From Mesotaenium endlicherianum (taxonomy: Eukaryota; Streptophyta; Zygnematophyceae; Zygnematales; Mesotaeniaceae): a stretch of 52,611 nt of DNA. The stretch covers positions 350,003 through 402,613 of the forward strand of contig WELA01012345.1 of NCBI GenBank assembly GCA_009602735.1. Direction: 5' to 3'. The notes beneath the pieces are model-generated. The model was not told where the DNA came from, ran no database searches, and worked only from the letters and a program-made list of their open reading frames with translations. Both the position numbers and the translations under genes were made by a program. This document shows positions 22,042-31,935 of this stretch, piece after piece (the stretch's first letter is position 1; every line of letters begins with the position of its first letter).

Positions 22042-23144
22042 ACCCCAAGACCCACTTCACGAGAAGACAACCAGCCAAGTGAGGTGGAGACCCCCGTTGG
22101 AGACGACGTCCCAGCCCCAATGAGTTTGTGAAGTTACCTTGGAGGAGAGAAGGTCCACATCTTGGTGGATAGCGGAGCTCAAGGCAACTTCATTGCTGCA
22201 GATTTTGCCACCAAGCACGGAATTACTATGCGAACTCTTGACCACGACGAGGAGATTATGATGCCCGATGGATTCTCCTATACTACCCCTTCCAAGAAGA
22301 CGTACCCCTTGGCACTCTCTATCAAGTCCTTCAAGGATAGAGTAGTGTTCTCCCCCATGCAATTGGGCAAGTACGACGTCATCCTAGGGACGCCTTGGTT
22401 GACCAAGCACAACCCCCAAGTTGATTGGAGGACCGGTACTATCAAGATCAAGAATGACATCACTTCAAGAATCTGTATTTTGCGCGCAATCCAGAATATC
22501 CAGACCCAAGACATCAAGAAGCCGACACACGAGGTACTATTGTCCGCCCTCCAACTCAAGAGACTTGTGAGGAAGGGACACGAGCTTCTTTTGGCCTTGA
22601 TCACGCCAAAAGACATCAAGAAGGACATTGAGAGTCAAGAAGGCAGCCCCGTTCCCAAGGAGATACAAGAAGTCTTAGAGGACTACAAAGAAGTGTTCTC
22701 CCGAGAATTGCCCAAGGACCTACCCCCAAAAAGATTCGTAGACCACAAGATAGAGTTGGAGCCCGGAAGCAAGCCCATCTCTCGGCCTACGTTCAAAATG
22801 TCATACACGGAGCTAGACGAAGTCAAGAAGCAATCAAGGAGCTACTGGAGCATGGCTTCATTCGACCTAGCAAGTCGCCATTTGGAGCCCCGGTGCTATT
22901 TGTCAAGAAGAAAGATGGTACCTTGAGGATGTGTGTGGACTATCGCGCCCTCAACAAGATCACCATCAAGAATCGATACCCGCTGCCGCGCATGGATGAG
23001 CTCATGGACCGGCTGGTTGGAGCCAAGTACTTCACGAAGATTGACTTACGGAGCGGCTACCACCAGATTTGCATCGCAGAACCGGACATAGAGAAGACGG
23101 CATTTAGGACAAGATATGGACATTTTGAGTTCATGGTCCTGCCA
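22009..23144 (+). pseudogene. pol: protease and truncated reverse transcriptase of C-I
   Basis: In the -1 frame the protease has an intact active site, LVDSGAQGNFI (about 22160-22195), and the strand VILGTPWLTKHN. The linker leads to RT ([18 protein letters not shown]). One TGA interrupts at 22129. A one-base frameshift near 22830 moves RT into another frame (22893-23144), where [23 protein letters not shown] and [10 protein letters not shown] are intact up to VLPFG. There the sequence breaks off: the catalytic YIDD box, connection and RNase H are deleted and integrase follows directly. No RT activity is possible. Confidence 0.88.
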
Positions 23145-24410
23145 TTTGGACACATGCCAAAGAGTCAAGCCATCATCCCAAAAGGCGGGAGGACTCATCC
23201 AACCACTACCAATCCCGGAAAGGCAATGGACGGAAATCTCAATGGACCTTATCGTGGACCTGCCCGTGACACCTTGAGGCCATAATGCAATACCACGGTG
23301 GTGGACAGACTTACCAAGATGGCTCATTTTATTCCCACGACGACTAAGGCTACAGCACCACAACTTTCAAGACTCATCTTTGACAACATCTTCCGTCTCC
23401 ATGGACTACCATCAAGAATTGTGTCAGATAGAGATCCAAGATTCACAAGCCATTTCTGGAAAAATCTCTTCAAGAACTTGGGTACATCGCTGGATATGTC
23501 CACTGCCTACCACCCACAATCAAATGGGCAAACCGAGCGTATGAATTGTACCCTAAAGACCTCTTTAGGGGCCTACGTGTCTACCCTCGAGCAAGACTGG
23601 GACATGTACTTGACCCACCTCGAGTTTTCCTACAACAACACTACGCAGGCCTCTACCCAAGAGTCCCCATTCTTCCTCAACTATGGCTTCCATCCAACCA
23701 CGCCACTGAGCTTCACGGCTGGCCTTGATGAAGTACCTGCAGCCACAGATTTTATGAAGATATTAGAAGCAGCCCTTACAGCAGCGAAGAAAGCTCTACA
23801 ACACGCACAAGATGCTCAAGCAAGAGTAGCAAACAGATCCAGAAAAGAAATTACGTACAGAGCGGGTGACAACGTGTTACTATCATCCAAGAATATTTCC
23901 CTGAACAACAGGCGTGCCGGCAGCAAGTTCTCTCCCAAGTATTTGGGACCCTTCAAGATTATCTAGCAAGTAAACCCCGTTGCTTTCAAGCTAGAACTTC
24001 CCCAGACTATGCACATCGACCCCGTATTCCACGCTTCCCTCTTCAAGCCATATGTGCAACCCGACAACAAGTTCCCAGGACGTGTGACAACCCCACCAGC
24101 CCCAACAATAGTGGATGATCATTTGGAGTACGAAGTGGAAGACATAGTGGCTATGAGAAATTTCAGGAGACAGCAGCAATACTTGATCAAGTGGAAAGGA
24201 TATCCAGATTCGGAGAATAGTTGGGTGGCGGCGCACTACCTTGACAAAGTTCAACGAAAGTTGAAGCGCTTCCATGCCGCCAACCCCCATCTTGGACCAG
24301 CCCCAAGTCTCTCTACTAGAAGCCCTTCAGGGAGGCAGCCTGCCACCATCAAAAAGCAGCAGAAGACCCCTTGGAGGCAGCCTGCAAGAACAAGAAAGAG
24401 GAAAAATTGA
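23145..24410 (+). pseudogene. pol: integrase and chromodomain of C-I
   Basis: Begins inside the integrase zinc module (DTCQR region, 23148) after the deletion. The catalytic core has VVDRLTKMAHFIP, IVSDRDPRFTSHF and HPQSNGQTERMN, so the second Asp and the Glu of the DDE triad are visible. Early frameshifts and a stop (near 23285 and 23964) break the frame. After the C-terminal barrel (LNNRRAGSKFSPKYLGPFKI, HIDPVFHASLFKPYVQ) a chromodomain follows at about 24130-24260 with YLIKWKGYPDSENSW, then a basic tail ending at 24410. Inactive because the zinc module is cut, but the chromodomain is well preserved. Confidence 0.87.
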
Positions 24411-25165
24411 CATTAGACACTCTTCTCTTCTCGCAGTTTCTGGACAGAAAACTAAAACTGCTACTGGTGATAGGTCTCTGCATAATAAATTCTGAAAATT
24501 TACCTGACTGTAGTTCATGAGTAGCCGGTCATTTAGAGTCCAAGTTTGCTCAATTTGGAGCACTGTTGAGAGAAATATGATGCTCTAAGTAGAAGGGGGT
24601 CAGGCTGCTGGCATTGTTAGGACAGAATATGCCTTCTGACATTGTGCCCTCCCTTGAACTTGGAATGCTCTGAAACTCAAGACTCTGGTAGAACATTGTA
24701 CAGCGCCCAGTTTGAGACTTAGTTTGCAGCATTTGGAGAAGCATAGAAGGACTTATGATTTTCAGAAGTTTCTGCACAGATTTGGAGTGCCTACTCTCTC
24801 AGCTCTCAACGACACTCCAGAACTTAAAATGCTCTCAAATTTGGTGACCCGGTGGAGTTCTCTGACGCGGTTTGTCTGGCACTCAAATTTTTAGATTTGG
24901 AGCAGTTCTGTGGCGCTATGAATTTTTGAATTTGTGGCAGATTCTGGGCCAACTTGTACAATTTTCTTTATCATTAAGGAGTAGGCTAGCGAATAAGGTC
25001 ACACCACCTACGACCTTGCCTTGTCTACCTTACATGTGTAGCACCTGACTTGGCGCCTTTGACTAGTTCTCTTCACATGTGTGGCATCTGACTTGAAACT
25101 GTTGACTAGTTTGCTCCACATGTGTAAGACCTGACTTGACGCGCCGAGACGTCGCTTTTTCTATC
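24411..25165 (+). other. 3' untranslated region of C-I
   Basis: Non-coding, aligned with C-III 7464-8023. Near the end a short motif (CACATGTGTAGCACCTGACTTG and close variants) is repeated three times at about 25030-25140. Confidence 0.65.
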
Positions 25166-25176
25166 GGGGGGGGTGA
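25166..25176 (+). other. polypurine tract of C-I
   Basis: A run of eight G followed by TGA directly before the 3' LTR, the expected primer for plus-strand synthesis. Family D has an equal run of eight G at its 3' end. Confidence 0.75.
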
Positions 25177-25679
25177 TGTAGTGATTTGAGTTATTATATG
25201 TTAGTTTGCATATATTTTAATGTTTTCAAATAAATTTGGAGTAGTATTGTGTGGAGTTGAGTGTGAATAGGTACTCTACTAACTTGGTTCATGTCCTTTG
25301 AACCTTCCAAGGCATTTCCGAAGTTAGAGGAAAGACCTAGAAGAACTCCATGCGGCAAAAGTCAAATGTGCCATTTTTAGGTCAAAAGGACATGTGTACA
25401 TTATTCTAGAAAGAGGTGGCAAGTTTTGGGATGTGTTGGGTGCCAACACATCAACATACACTTTCCTAGAAATTACTTATGTAGCAAGTATATAAACAAG
25501 AGCTAGAACATAGAAAGACATTCCAGAATCACTCTTGTACTTGCCAAAATCCAGAAATATATTAACTTTCAAGAAGCCATCTCTCTTTCAAGAAGCTACC
25601 ACTTGTGTTCAAAGATCCTTGCCTTGAATAGATAAAGTAGTATATTTCACTAAGTACTTCATCTATCTGTTTTACTACA
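25177..25679 (+). repeat. 3' LTR of C-I
   Basis: TGTAGTGATTTGAG ... TTACTACA, 503 bp. TATA box AGTATATAAACAAG near 25488. Followed by the family A pol sequence CCTCCCTATTCTACTGC. Confidence 0.9.
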
Positions 25680-25938
25680 CCTCCCTATTCTACTGCATTG
25701 TATGATTGCAGGTTGGAAGGTGAGGGCATTTGTTGACGGACGGACGTCACATACTTTTATCCATAAGGGCTTAGTTAAGCGGCTAAGGCCGCCTACTGTC
25801 ACCCAAGGGATTAGAAAATTATTCTCATTGCACTGCAGCCCTATTAATTCCTAGTAACCAACCTGTAAGGTAAAATGGGAACAAATCTACCAATACCAAC
25901 TTACTTCTCTTCTTGCATTTCCTGTGGCAAAGATTGAG
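25680..25938 (+). pseudogene. pol: protease remnant of A-II
   Basis: Continuation of A-II pol after the C-I insertion: GCATTGTATGATTGCAGG and the protease loop, read VDGR instead of VDGG, then KGLVKRLRPPTVTQG. Frameshifted, and lost after about 25810. The rest, to 25938, is short unassigned sequence leading to the tandem duplication start. Confidence 0.78.
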
Positions 25939-25973
25939 TTCTTACTAACTTGTGCCCTGGTTACATGTGCACG

Positions 25974-27757
25974 ATGGCTCCCACCACACAAAAGAAAGAC
26001 AGAAAGCGCAAGGCAAAATGAAGCCAAGAGGACAATGGAGCAATACCAGAAAGAGCTGGCGGCAACGTCCCTCACTAGGAGAGAACAAGAAAAGGTTCGC
26101 AAACAATAAGAGGCGGCAGAAGAAGCACAAAGGAAGAAGGAGCAAGAGGCGAAAAATCTCAGGAAAGCTGAGGAGGAGAGACAAAAGAAACAACAAGAAG
26201 AAGCGGCGGCAGCAGAGAAGGAGAGAAGGAAGAAGGCTGAAGCCGAGGAGCAGAAGAGCTTGGCCACTTACAGATAAACTGTGGTGGGTGGCCAAACCTT
26301 TGATAACCTAAAAGAGATATTACTGGCTGCCCAAGAGATCAACAAGGTGGTACAGAAAACAATGTTACAGAGACAAGGAGCTGAAGCCCTGGATAGGTAC
26401 ATTGAGACACACATTGATGTGGTCCTCTACGAAGATTACGCCAAAATGGTGGGACATTCAGTAGAGCAGGCACAATTTGTGGCAGATGACTCAAAAGATA
26501 AGCCAGTACCAGTGCCTAGCATAATGGGGAATCAGAGACTCATCAAAATGGTCAGCATGCAGCCCGATAGCTTTAAGGATGCAGTATTCTACCTGACACT
26601 ACTGCCACCATACAATGAAGTTGAGAGGAGGAGTTTGGAGTACTTGACCAGAAAAACAGGGTAGCAGATGTTCTCTCCCCACTGGTTCTCTTGTAAGCTG
26701 AAAAGCGCTAAGCACGGGCCACAGTACTACCAGCAACCCACAGAGTGGAGATGGATGACCGTCACTAACAGAAAGCAGGAGTGTCACCGTGCCCACCAAG
26801 ATGACTTCCATTATAGGCTGGACGGCTACCTCATCCTACCACCTCACATTGCCCCTTGGGACCCCAGGCAAAATGGATGCTTGAGTAACATGAATGCTAA
26901 GACCAAGGAGCACAGGAGGAGAGGGAGAATCTATTTCTCTAAGGGGAAGCATGCCTTTGCCAAATGGGCAAAGAATGCAGGCCAAATAGATATGAGCAGG
27001 CTGAAGGCCAAGCAACCTCCAGCTCGTCCTAAAAATGGGAGGTCAGTAGACTTTTCCATGCCTACCAGGGAGCAGGATGACTTGGTGGACAAGACCCCTA
27101 CCCTCTCAGAGGAGGAAGATGAGGAGGATGAGGAAGAGGAACAGGGCAGAGGAGAAGCATTAGGCGCTGGTGCTCAAGATACTCAAGGGCAGGCAAAAGC
27201 AAGGACTCTCATGGCGCCAACATCAAGTGTATGGAAATGTGATCCCTATTGTGGGGGCAACAGGACCCCGCACTCGTTCTCCCAGCCTACTTGCCCAAGC
27301 AAGAGAAGAAGCTGATTTGACTAAACTGGGCACCAGAGAGAGGAAAAAATCCCCAGAGGACAGGAGTACCAGGAGAGGGACACGCGGAGCAGCCAGAGGT
27401 GTGCCGGCCTCCTCCTTCGTTCAGGGACATGTACCTCTTGCCAATGTATTTTAGCATCCTACTGGAATGCTTGTCTATGTGGGGATTGATACCCAAGTGG
27501 TTGAAGAGCAGGCTACAATCTTTTGTTCTTCTCGAGGTCCAACTTTAGAACAAACAGGGTTCCTTAGAAGACCGGCTGACAGACCTAGAGGGCTGTCCAG
27601 GTCTAGGTCCAAATCTCAGTCTCTTGATCTTGGAGCCCCAGGAACAACCCCCTTGACATCAAAACCATCCTTCAGTCAAGCCTTGATGGAGGTCTCTCTG
27701 TTTGCACCCCACAACGGAAGTGAACTGAGGGTGGAGGTGACAATTCATTGTCACTAG
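25974..27757 (+). pseudogene. unknown ORF carried by A-II
   Basis: I do not recognise this gene. From ATG at 25974 (MAPTTQKKDRKRKA) a one-base shift leads to a frame that runs to 27315 with stops at 26107 (TAA), 26278 (TAA) and 26662 (TAG). A further shift near 27170 gives a frame that ends at 27757 with one TAG at 27452. Corrected only in thought, it would be about 590 residues: a basic/acidic coiled coil (EEAQRKKEQEAKNLRKAEEE), a helical region (YEDYAKMVGHSVEQAQFV), a Trp/Tyr/His-rich part (HYRLDGYLILPPHIAPWDP), an acidic run and a basic Arg/Ser tail. It occupies the place of RT-integrase, ahead of the 3' LTR. It could be a captured host gene, an extra ORF, or gag of another family. Copy at 31936-33719. 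Confidence 0.55.
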
Positions 27758-27887
27758 TGATCCCCACAGCTAGGCAACAATGTTGAAGCAAGAGGCATGC
27801 AGTGGGAGGTTACTTCTACTAGTTCCCTGACCACATAATTCTACAGTTTAATGTTGTCGAGGCGACAACAACTTAAGTTGGAGGGTT
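27758..27887 (+). other. 3' leader and polypurine-like tract of A-II
   Basis: Short non-coding stretch ending TTAAGTTGGAGGGTT just before the LTR; GGAGGG is the likely polypurine tract. An imperfect inverted pair TGTTGTCG/CGACAACA flanks it. Confidence 0.5.
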
Positions 27888-28544
27888 TGTAATGAATCAG
27901 TATATTGGTAGATACAATAGTCATTTGTGTATAAAAGTCAAACAAGTTCAATTCGCTGAACTTTAGTTAATATTCATTTTGCTGGACTTCATATACTCAT
28001 CAGTTTAATGACTCAGCCGACAGCAGCAGGCTGAAGTCAACTTAGGTCAACTTGCTGACACATTCTTTGACAGCCAGCTAACTTCCGTACTCAGTAGCAG
28101 TGAACTGCCTAGATATGCATCTAAGTGTGATATGCTAGATGAATGGCCAGATGACATCCCCAGGATGGATGGCAATTTGGATAGATGGGTGGATTTGGTT
28201 AACCGAGGTCTTGCCCACGTGAGTAACTCCCGAATAGGAGGTGCCATTGCACTTGCCGTTAAACAGTAAGACTCATTCCATGTACACATGCTAAGATTGC
28301 TCTCAAGTTCGGCATTTGAAACCAAGGCCAACGCTCTTGTATTGCTTACTGAGGAGATATCTGAATCCAAGGCGAGAAGCCTTTGATACGCATTGTAGTC
28401 TAGCCTTGCTTATGTACGAGTTTATTGGTTGCATCAGTAAATGCTAGTTTAATTTCACTTGACTTGAGTGTACTATGTATCGCTAGTGTGATGTCCTTTG
28501 CTGTTTGAATTAGTAAACAAAAAATACCATAAAGATTACTAGCT
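27888..28544 (+). repeat. 3' LTR of A-II, truncated
   Basis: Starts TGTAATGAATCAG and follows the family A LTR to CATAAAGATTACT. It is cut at 28544 by the LTR of C-II (TGTAGTAATTTGAG), so about 60 bp of the 3' end are missing. Confidence 0.85.
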
Positions 28545-29037
28545 TGTAGTAATTTGAGTTTTAATATATTAGTTTGCTTTTATGTTAATGCTTTTGAATA
28601 TACTTGAAGTAGTATTGTGTGTGAATAGGTACTCTAGTAACTTGGTTCATGTTCTTTAAACCTTCTAAGGCATTTTCGAAGTTAGAGGAAGGACCTAGAA
28701 GAACTCCATGTGGCAAAAGTCAAATGTGCCATTTTTAGGTCAAAAGGACATGTGTACATTATTCTAGAAAGAGGTGGCAAGTTTTGGGATGTGTTGGGTG
28801 CCAACACATCAACATGCACCTTCCTAGAAATTACTTATGTAGCAAGTATATAATTAAGAGCTAGAACATTGGAAGGCATTCCAAAATCACTCTTGTATGT
28901 GCCAAATTCCAGAAATATATTAACTTTCAAGAAGTCATCTCTCTTTCAAGAAGCTACCACTTGTGTTTAAAGATCCTTGTCTTGAATAGATAAAGTATTC
29001 TATTTTATTAAGTACTTTATCTATCTGTTTTACTACA
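28545..29037 (+). repeat. 5' LTR of C-II
   Basis: TGTAGTAATTTGAG ... TTACTACA, 493 bp, family C. Followed by primer-binding site TGGTGTTGGAGC (29039-29050), which has drifted two or three bases from the family form. Confidence 0.85.
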
Positions 29038-29073
29038 TTGGTGTTGGAGCCAGGCACTTTGGTAGCACAAGAA

Positions 29074-29336
29074 GATGGCCAATCCTCAAGATCAACACTA
29101 AGTTGTTGAAGGAGGCAATACACCTCCAAGAGACCCTCCTCCAACGCCGACGAGAGAGCCCAATGAAGAAAGTCTGCCACCACAAGGAGCACCACGAGAA
29201 GGAGCACCATCAGATCTCGTGGCAGCCGCTGTGGCAAAGTTGACCCCACCGCAAGAAATTCCAGCCTTCCTAATGGCTATTCACAACCAAGTGGGCTTGG
29301 CCACCTGTGAAGCAACCGTGCAAGCGTCAAGAGAAG
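29074..29336 (+). pseudogene. gag: gag fragment of C-II
   Basis: Matches the first 115 residues or so of C-I gag (MANPQDQ, LVAAAVAKLTPPQ, HNQVGLATCEATVQASRE) with one stop (TAA near 29098) and deletions. It is cut at 29336 by the terminal repeat of family D. Confidence 0.82.
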
Positions 29337-29472
29337 TGTCGTGCGTTAAGAGATCGGGTGCACATTGTTGGCATAAGCAACACATAATAGACAAGCAGGC
29401 TTCGTTGCAATGAAGTCTATAATACAAATGGCTTTATAGCCAAAAGGGAGTCAAGCGTCAAATGTTTTAATT
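29337..29472 (-). repeat. 136-bp outer repeat of D (unit 1, distal copy)
   Basis: TGTCGTGCGTTAAGAGATCG ... GTTTTAATT on the plus strand. A nearly identical copy lies at 30475-30611, on the other side of the D LTR. This copy joins C-II gag, so its TGTCGTGCG edge is the true boundary of the D insertion. Confidence 0.75.
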
Positions 29473-29480
29473 AAGGGCAA

Positions 29481-30472
29481 TGTACTCTCCAGAGTGAGCA
29501 CCTCAAGACTGTAATCTGGTAGGAAAACAACTAATGAAGTATGGCCCAAAAGATCACTGGAAGCACATCATGATTCTCAGAGTAGTCCTATGGCAAGGGC
29601 TTAAGCTGTGACTTTGCTCACCACTTGTGAAGTTCTTCAAGTGACCGGAAGCCTGGAGGGCTTGCTCTTCACAAGAGAGTAACTCAGTGGTCCTGAAAAC
29701 ACAAGAAATAGAAGTGTAAACTTTTATTGATAATCTCTGTTACTTACACCTGGCATAATGGACTTCTAAAAGATGTCTCTTCTAGGGACATCTCTAGTAT
29801 TTATACTCCTGGAAATCCGGCGGGGTATGCGGCGGATCCAATGCATGTAGTCATTCTAGGAGGCTCTCCTATGTCCACTAATGTGTACAAGGCATGTACT
29901 AGCACTCCTATAGGCTAAGCATAACTCAAACCAATCAAAGCAAGGTGCGTAGGATATGCTACGTGTGCCTCATTGGCCGAGCTTACCTTGGGTGATTCTA
30001 CCTAGATAGCGCCACAAAAGTGGATCTGAAAATTGAGGAAGCTTCCTCTAGGAGTAGGTGATGCAGTCACCAAGTTATAGCCTCAATGATGCACATATAC
30101 TATGGAAATGCAAAGCTTATGTAGGCTAAGGGGCTCGCGGATTTGTGCGCACAAGCTAGGGGTTTTAGGGGGTCACGAATAGGCAAGAATGTGCACATTG
30201 AAACACAAATTGCCCTTTGGTGAGGATCCGCTAGGGGCCGGTAGGTGACGCGGACTAGATCGCTCATATCTCGCTCGATACTTGACCAAATGACGCGAAC
30301 CCGGTGCCATTCGGAAGGTGACTTGACGCGCTACACTTTGGTGACTTGGAAATTGAGAAAAGGTCAACGTATGGATGCGTAAAGTCTATGCAAAGTCGGC
30401 CTTCCTAGGTTGATGGTTCACACATGTGGAGCTCGGTTTCGTGCGGCAACCTCGACTCAATAAATCATGACA
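29481..30472 (-). repeat. family D LTR (unit 1)
   Basis: In element orientation (minus) it starts TGTCATGATTTATTGAG and ends GGAGAGTACA, 992 bp. A TATA box TATAAATA lies on the minus strand at about 29798. It matches the D2 5' LTR at 46143-47044. Flanked on both sides by the 136/137-bp repeat. Confidence 0.8.
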
Positions 30473-30474
30473 GC

Positions 30475-30611
30475 TGTCGTGCGTTAAGAGATCGGGTGCG
30501 CATTGTCGGCATAAGCAACACACAATAGACAAGCAGGCTTTGCTGCAATGAAGTCTATAATACAAATGGCTTTATAGCCAAAAAGGGAGTCAAGCGTCAA
30601 ATGTTTTAATT
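30475..30611 (-). repeat. 137-bp outer repeat of D (unit 1, proximal copy)
   Basis: Same as 29337-29472 with about five differences. It lies between the G-rich polypurine tract of D (eight C on plus, 30612-30619) and the 992-bp LTR. Confidence 0.75.
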
Positions 30612-30619
30612 CCCCCCCC
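30612..30619 (-). other. polypurine tract of D (unit 1)
   Basis: Eight G on the minus strand directly after pol, like the eight-G tract of C-I. Same at 36583-36590 in unit 2. Confidence 0.65.
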
Positions 30620-30624
30620 AGCTC

Positions 30625-31878
30625 TCAGCCTCTAGCTGATGGGCTGTGTACGCTGCCTAAGGCTAGCTCAGTGCAGTCTCCGCAGAACCAGTCGTCAGCG
30701 GGCACGCGGGCCAGCGGCGGGTCGAGGCAGCCGATGTGGAAGCCGAGGTTGCAGCTGTCGCAAAGCAGCATCTTGGCCTCCTGGCCAGTGCTGTGACAGA
30801 TCTGGCACGCCCAGTCCTTGGGCGGCCGCGCGTCGCGGGGACGGACCTGCAAGTCCAGGTTAGGAAGGTGGCACGGCCCACAGTTCTTCGTGTGGTCCTT
30901 GTGAAGACGGCCATCTGCGCCTTCCAGCTCCAGGACTCCTGACGCCAAGGCACGCTTGACGCGCAGGATGACCGGCGAGCTGCTGGTGTCGAGGGTGTTC
31001 CTCGTCTGGCGTCGCAGGTACACGAAGTCACCTGCGGAAAACTGCAACACCCGCGGATGATAGGCTCCTCCACGAGTCATGGCGTACCTCAGTGTGTCGC
31101 AATGCTGTGCGATGCTGAGGTTATCCATGGCCATGGGCATCAGGCGCCGAAAGAGCTGAGCACGCTTCCCGATAAGAGCACTCCATGTCTCGGGACTGTC
31201 CAAGTCCAAGACGTTCTCGGCCACAGTCTTGGCTGCTGCTGGCAAGATGGGCTGTCGGCCGTAGAGAAGGAAGTAAGGAGAGTGCGAGGCCAGGGAGGCC
31301 TGCTTACTGAACCTGTACCCCATCGCCAGCCAAGGGAGGGCGTCGTCCCAGTGGGTACGATCGTGGGCAAGGCAGTACTTCCGCAATCCTAGCTTGACGG
31401 TCTGCACCATGCGCTCGGCGAGGCCGTCAGCCTGAGGATGATCGTGGGAGGTGGTGCAATGGTCGATCATAGAGCGCTCCAGCAGCTTCTGAAAGCTGCC
31501 CTGGAACTCCTTGCCCTGGTCGGTCAGCACCTCAGCGCAGCCGCCAAAACGGCTGAGGACCTGATTGAGGAAGGCCTGAGCGATCCCCTCACTGGCCTTG
31601 CTGGGCAAGGGCACGAGCTCAATCCACTTGGACATGTGCTCAATCATCACCAAGACGTAGAGGTTGCCCTGTCGAGACTTGGGCAGCTCTCCAGCCAAGT
31701 CAAGCGACCACCTGTAGAACAGCCCCTGAATAGGAAGGGGGCTGAGGGCAACGGTGCGCGCTGTGAAGCTCGAGCGCACACGGTCGCAGAGAGTGCAGCT
31801 GCTGACGACAGCGGCGACGACCTTAGTCATGCCGTGCCACCAGTACTCGGCCTGAAGAAGACTAAGGGTGCGCTTGAC
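30625..31878 (-). pseudogene. pol: pol 3' fragment of D (unit 1): integrase and PHD finger
   Basis: The last 401 residues of D pol are open. Integrase zinc-module end (SSCTLCDRV), a core with DDE residues in SLDLAGEL, VLTDQGKEF and HPQADGLAERM, the barrel with VILRVKRALASGVLELEG, and a C-terminal PHD finger (WACQICHS ... DDWFCGDC, 30673-30813). It is cut at 31878 by the duplication junction, so RT and RNase H are missing. The protein differs from the D2 copy at only a few residues, mostly conservative. No stop is present. Confidence 0.9.
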
Positions 31879-31900
31879 TTACGCTTCTTACTACGTGCGC
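31879..31900. other. 22-bp filler at the tandem-duplication junction
   Basis: TTACGCTTCTTACTACGTGC plus two bases, between the end of unit 1 and the start of unit 2. It contains CTTCTTACTA, which recurs at once at the start of unit 2, so it looks like a templated insertion. Confidence 0.7.
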
Positions 31901-31935
31901 TTCTTACTAACTTGTGCCCTGGTTACATGTGCACG

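Larger units (their letters stand above)
20206..25679 (+). mobile_element. Ty3/gypsy chromovirus C-I, complete ends, internal deletion
   Basis: Two LTRs, primer-binding site, gag, frameshift signal, protease, partial RT, integrase, chromodomain, polypurine tract. It interrupts family A pol; the joined flanks ...GCCACTCCTC and CCTCCCTATTC share CCTC, a short target duplication. The LTRs differ at roughly 20 places by eye over 503 bp (about 4%), so the insertion is not very recent. RT is cut and RNase H lost, so the copy is non-autonomous. Confidence 0.9.
19172..28544 (+). mobile_element. deleted family A element A-II carrying a foreign ORF
   Basis: LTR (19172-19882), primer-binding site, then a jump from leader to the gag/pol junction (gag deleted). 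After it come pol N-terminus and protease, an unknown ORF region (25974-27757) where RT to integrase should be, a purine-rich tract and a 3' LTR truncated at 28544. Element C-I (20206-25679) is inserted in its pol, and C-II cuts its 3' LTR. It cannot move by itself but could be mobilised by an active family A copy. Confidence 0.8.
25939..31878. repeat. tandem duplication, unit 1 (5940 bp)
   Basis: Repeated at 31901-37849. It covers the foreign ORF, A-II 3' LTR, C-II fragment, D LTR and the last 1.25 kb of D pol. By eye I find no difference from 25939 to about 30110. From there on the two units differ by about 2% with one 9-bp indel. The junction to unit 2 has 22 bp of filler. Confidence 0.88.
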
